DNA of 6,759 nucleotides from Desulfobacteraceae bacterium. Its GTDB lineage: Bacteria > Desulfobacterota > Desulfobacteria > Desulfobacterales > Desulfosalsimonadaceae. Under the pieces are notes generated by a model. That model saw only the letters and a program-made list of their open reading frames with translations. It was not told the origin of the DNA and made no database searches. The position numbers and the translations under genes were made by a program. Below, one piece after another: positions 6,641 to 6,759 of the stretch. The stretch lies in assembly GCA_011389605.1 (NCBI GenBank), contig JAABTZ010000182.1, positions 1-6,759 of the forward strand, read 5' to 3'. Positions within the stretch are counted from its first letter, which is position 1. Every line of letters starts with the position of its first letter.

Positions 6641-6659
6641 ACAATAAAACCTAAACTGA
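6619..6659. repeat. Pair of 10-bp direct repeats around the transporter promoter (operator-like)
   Basis: CCTAAACTGA occurs exactly at 6619-6628 and 6650-6659, a 31-bp period or about three helical turns. On the transcribed strand it reads TCAGTTTAGG. One copy lies in the spacer between the -35 and -10 boxes and the other just upstream of the -35. Same-face tandem sites in this position are typical of regulator binding, but no known regulator motif is recognised. Confidence 0.4.
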
Positions 6660-6690
6660 GCGTTTCAGATTTTTAAAAGCTATTAATTTC

Positions 6691-6759
6691 GACAAACTCG
6701 TAAAAAGTCGGTTTTCAGATGGCGCCGTAAAAAGTTCAAGATCAAGGCTTGCGCGATTT
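6691..6759 (-). repeat. Palindromic MITE-like repeat, copy 3 (partial, reverse orientation)
   Basis: This is the right half of the repeat in reverse orientation, cut by the window end. Bases 6725-6758 are identical over 34 positions to the reverse complement of 1154-1187 in copy 1. The outer part 6700-6724 matches the reverse complement of 1188-1212 at 22 of 25 positions, including the terminal GTAAAAAGTC. This confirms that the outer arm beyond the main palindrome belongs to the unit. It lies upstream of the transporter promoter. The outer boundary near 6691 is approximate. Confidence 0.83.

Overview
The window looks like ordinary chromosomal DNA from a Gram-negative bacterium. The best guess is a deltaproteobacterium of the Desulfobacterota/Desulfobacterales type. 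That guess rests on a ThyX with the RHRAGMAYSQESLRY signature, a large AsmA-family envelope protein, moderate GC, and a dispersed palindromic repeat of a kind I associate with sulfate reducers. The taxonomic call is inference; no rRNA or other marker is present.

Layout from left to right. At 1-236 is the 3' end of an AI-2E/PerM-family membrane permease gene. It is followed 30 bp later, on the same strand, by thyX (267-1070, flavin-dependent thymidylate synthase). A palindromic repeat (copy 1, about 1071-1220) fills the gap between thyX and the convergent AsmA-family gene (1242-3581, minus strand). The 415-bp divergent intergenic region 3582-3996 holds a very good sigma70-type promoter for the AsmA-family gene, a second good promoter candidate facing glpD, and copy 2 of the repeat (about 3799-3951). 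glpD (3997-5553, respiratory glycerol-3-phosphate dehydrogenase) converges with an SBF-like/YfeH-type transporter gene (5562-6545, minus strand), with only 8 bp between them. Upstream of the transporter gene are a promoter candidate, a pair of 10-bp direct repeats, a 10-bp palindrome, and the start of repeat copy 3 in the opposite orientation (about 6691 to the window end).

The genes do not form one pathway. They are a nucleotide-synthesis enzyme, an envelope lipid-homeostasis candidate, a lipid/glycerol catabolic dehydrogenase and two transporters. There is no CRISPR array, tRNA, rRNA, transposase or recognisable defence system.

The most interesting signal is the three-copy palindromic repeat family. 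Each full copy is about 150 bp, with 9-11 bp GTAAAAAGT-type inverted arms, an identical CGTAC-GGCTAA-GTACG tip, and an extra outer arm. Copy 1 is flanked by an exact 10-bp direct repeat that includes the thyX stop codon, which suggests a MITE-like mobile element that inserted at the stop codon without disrupting thyX. Copy 2 sits between a candidate promoter and glpD and would be transcribed as a structured leader.
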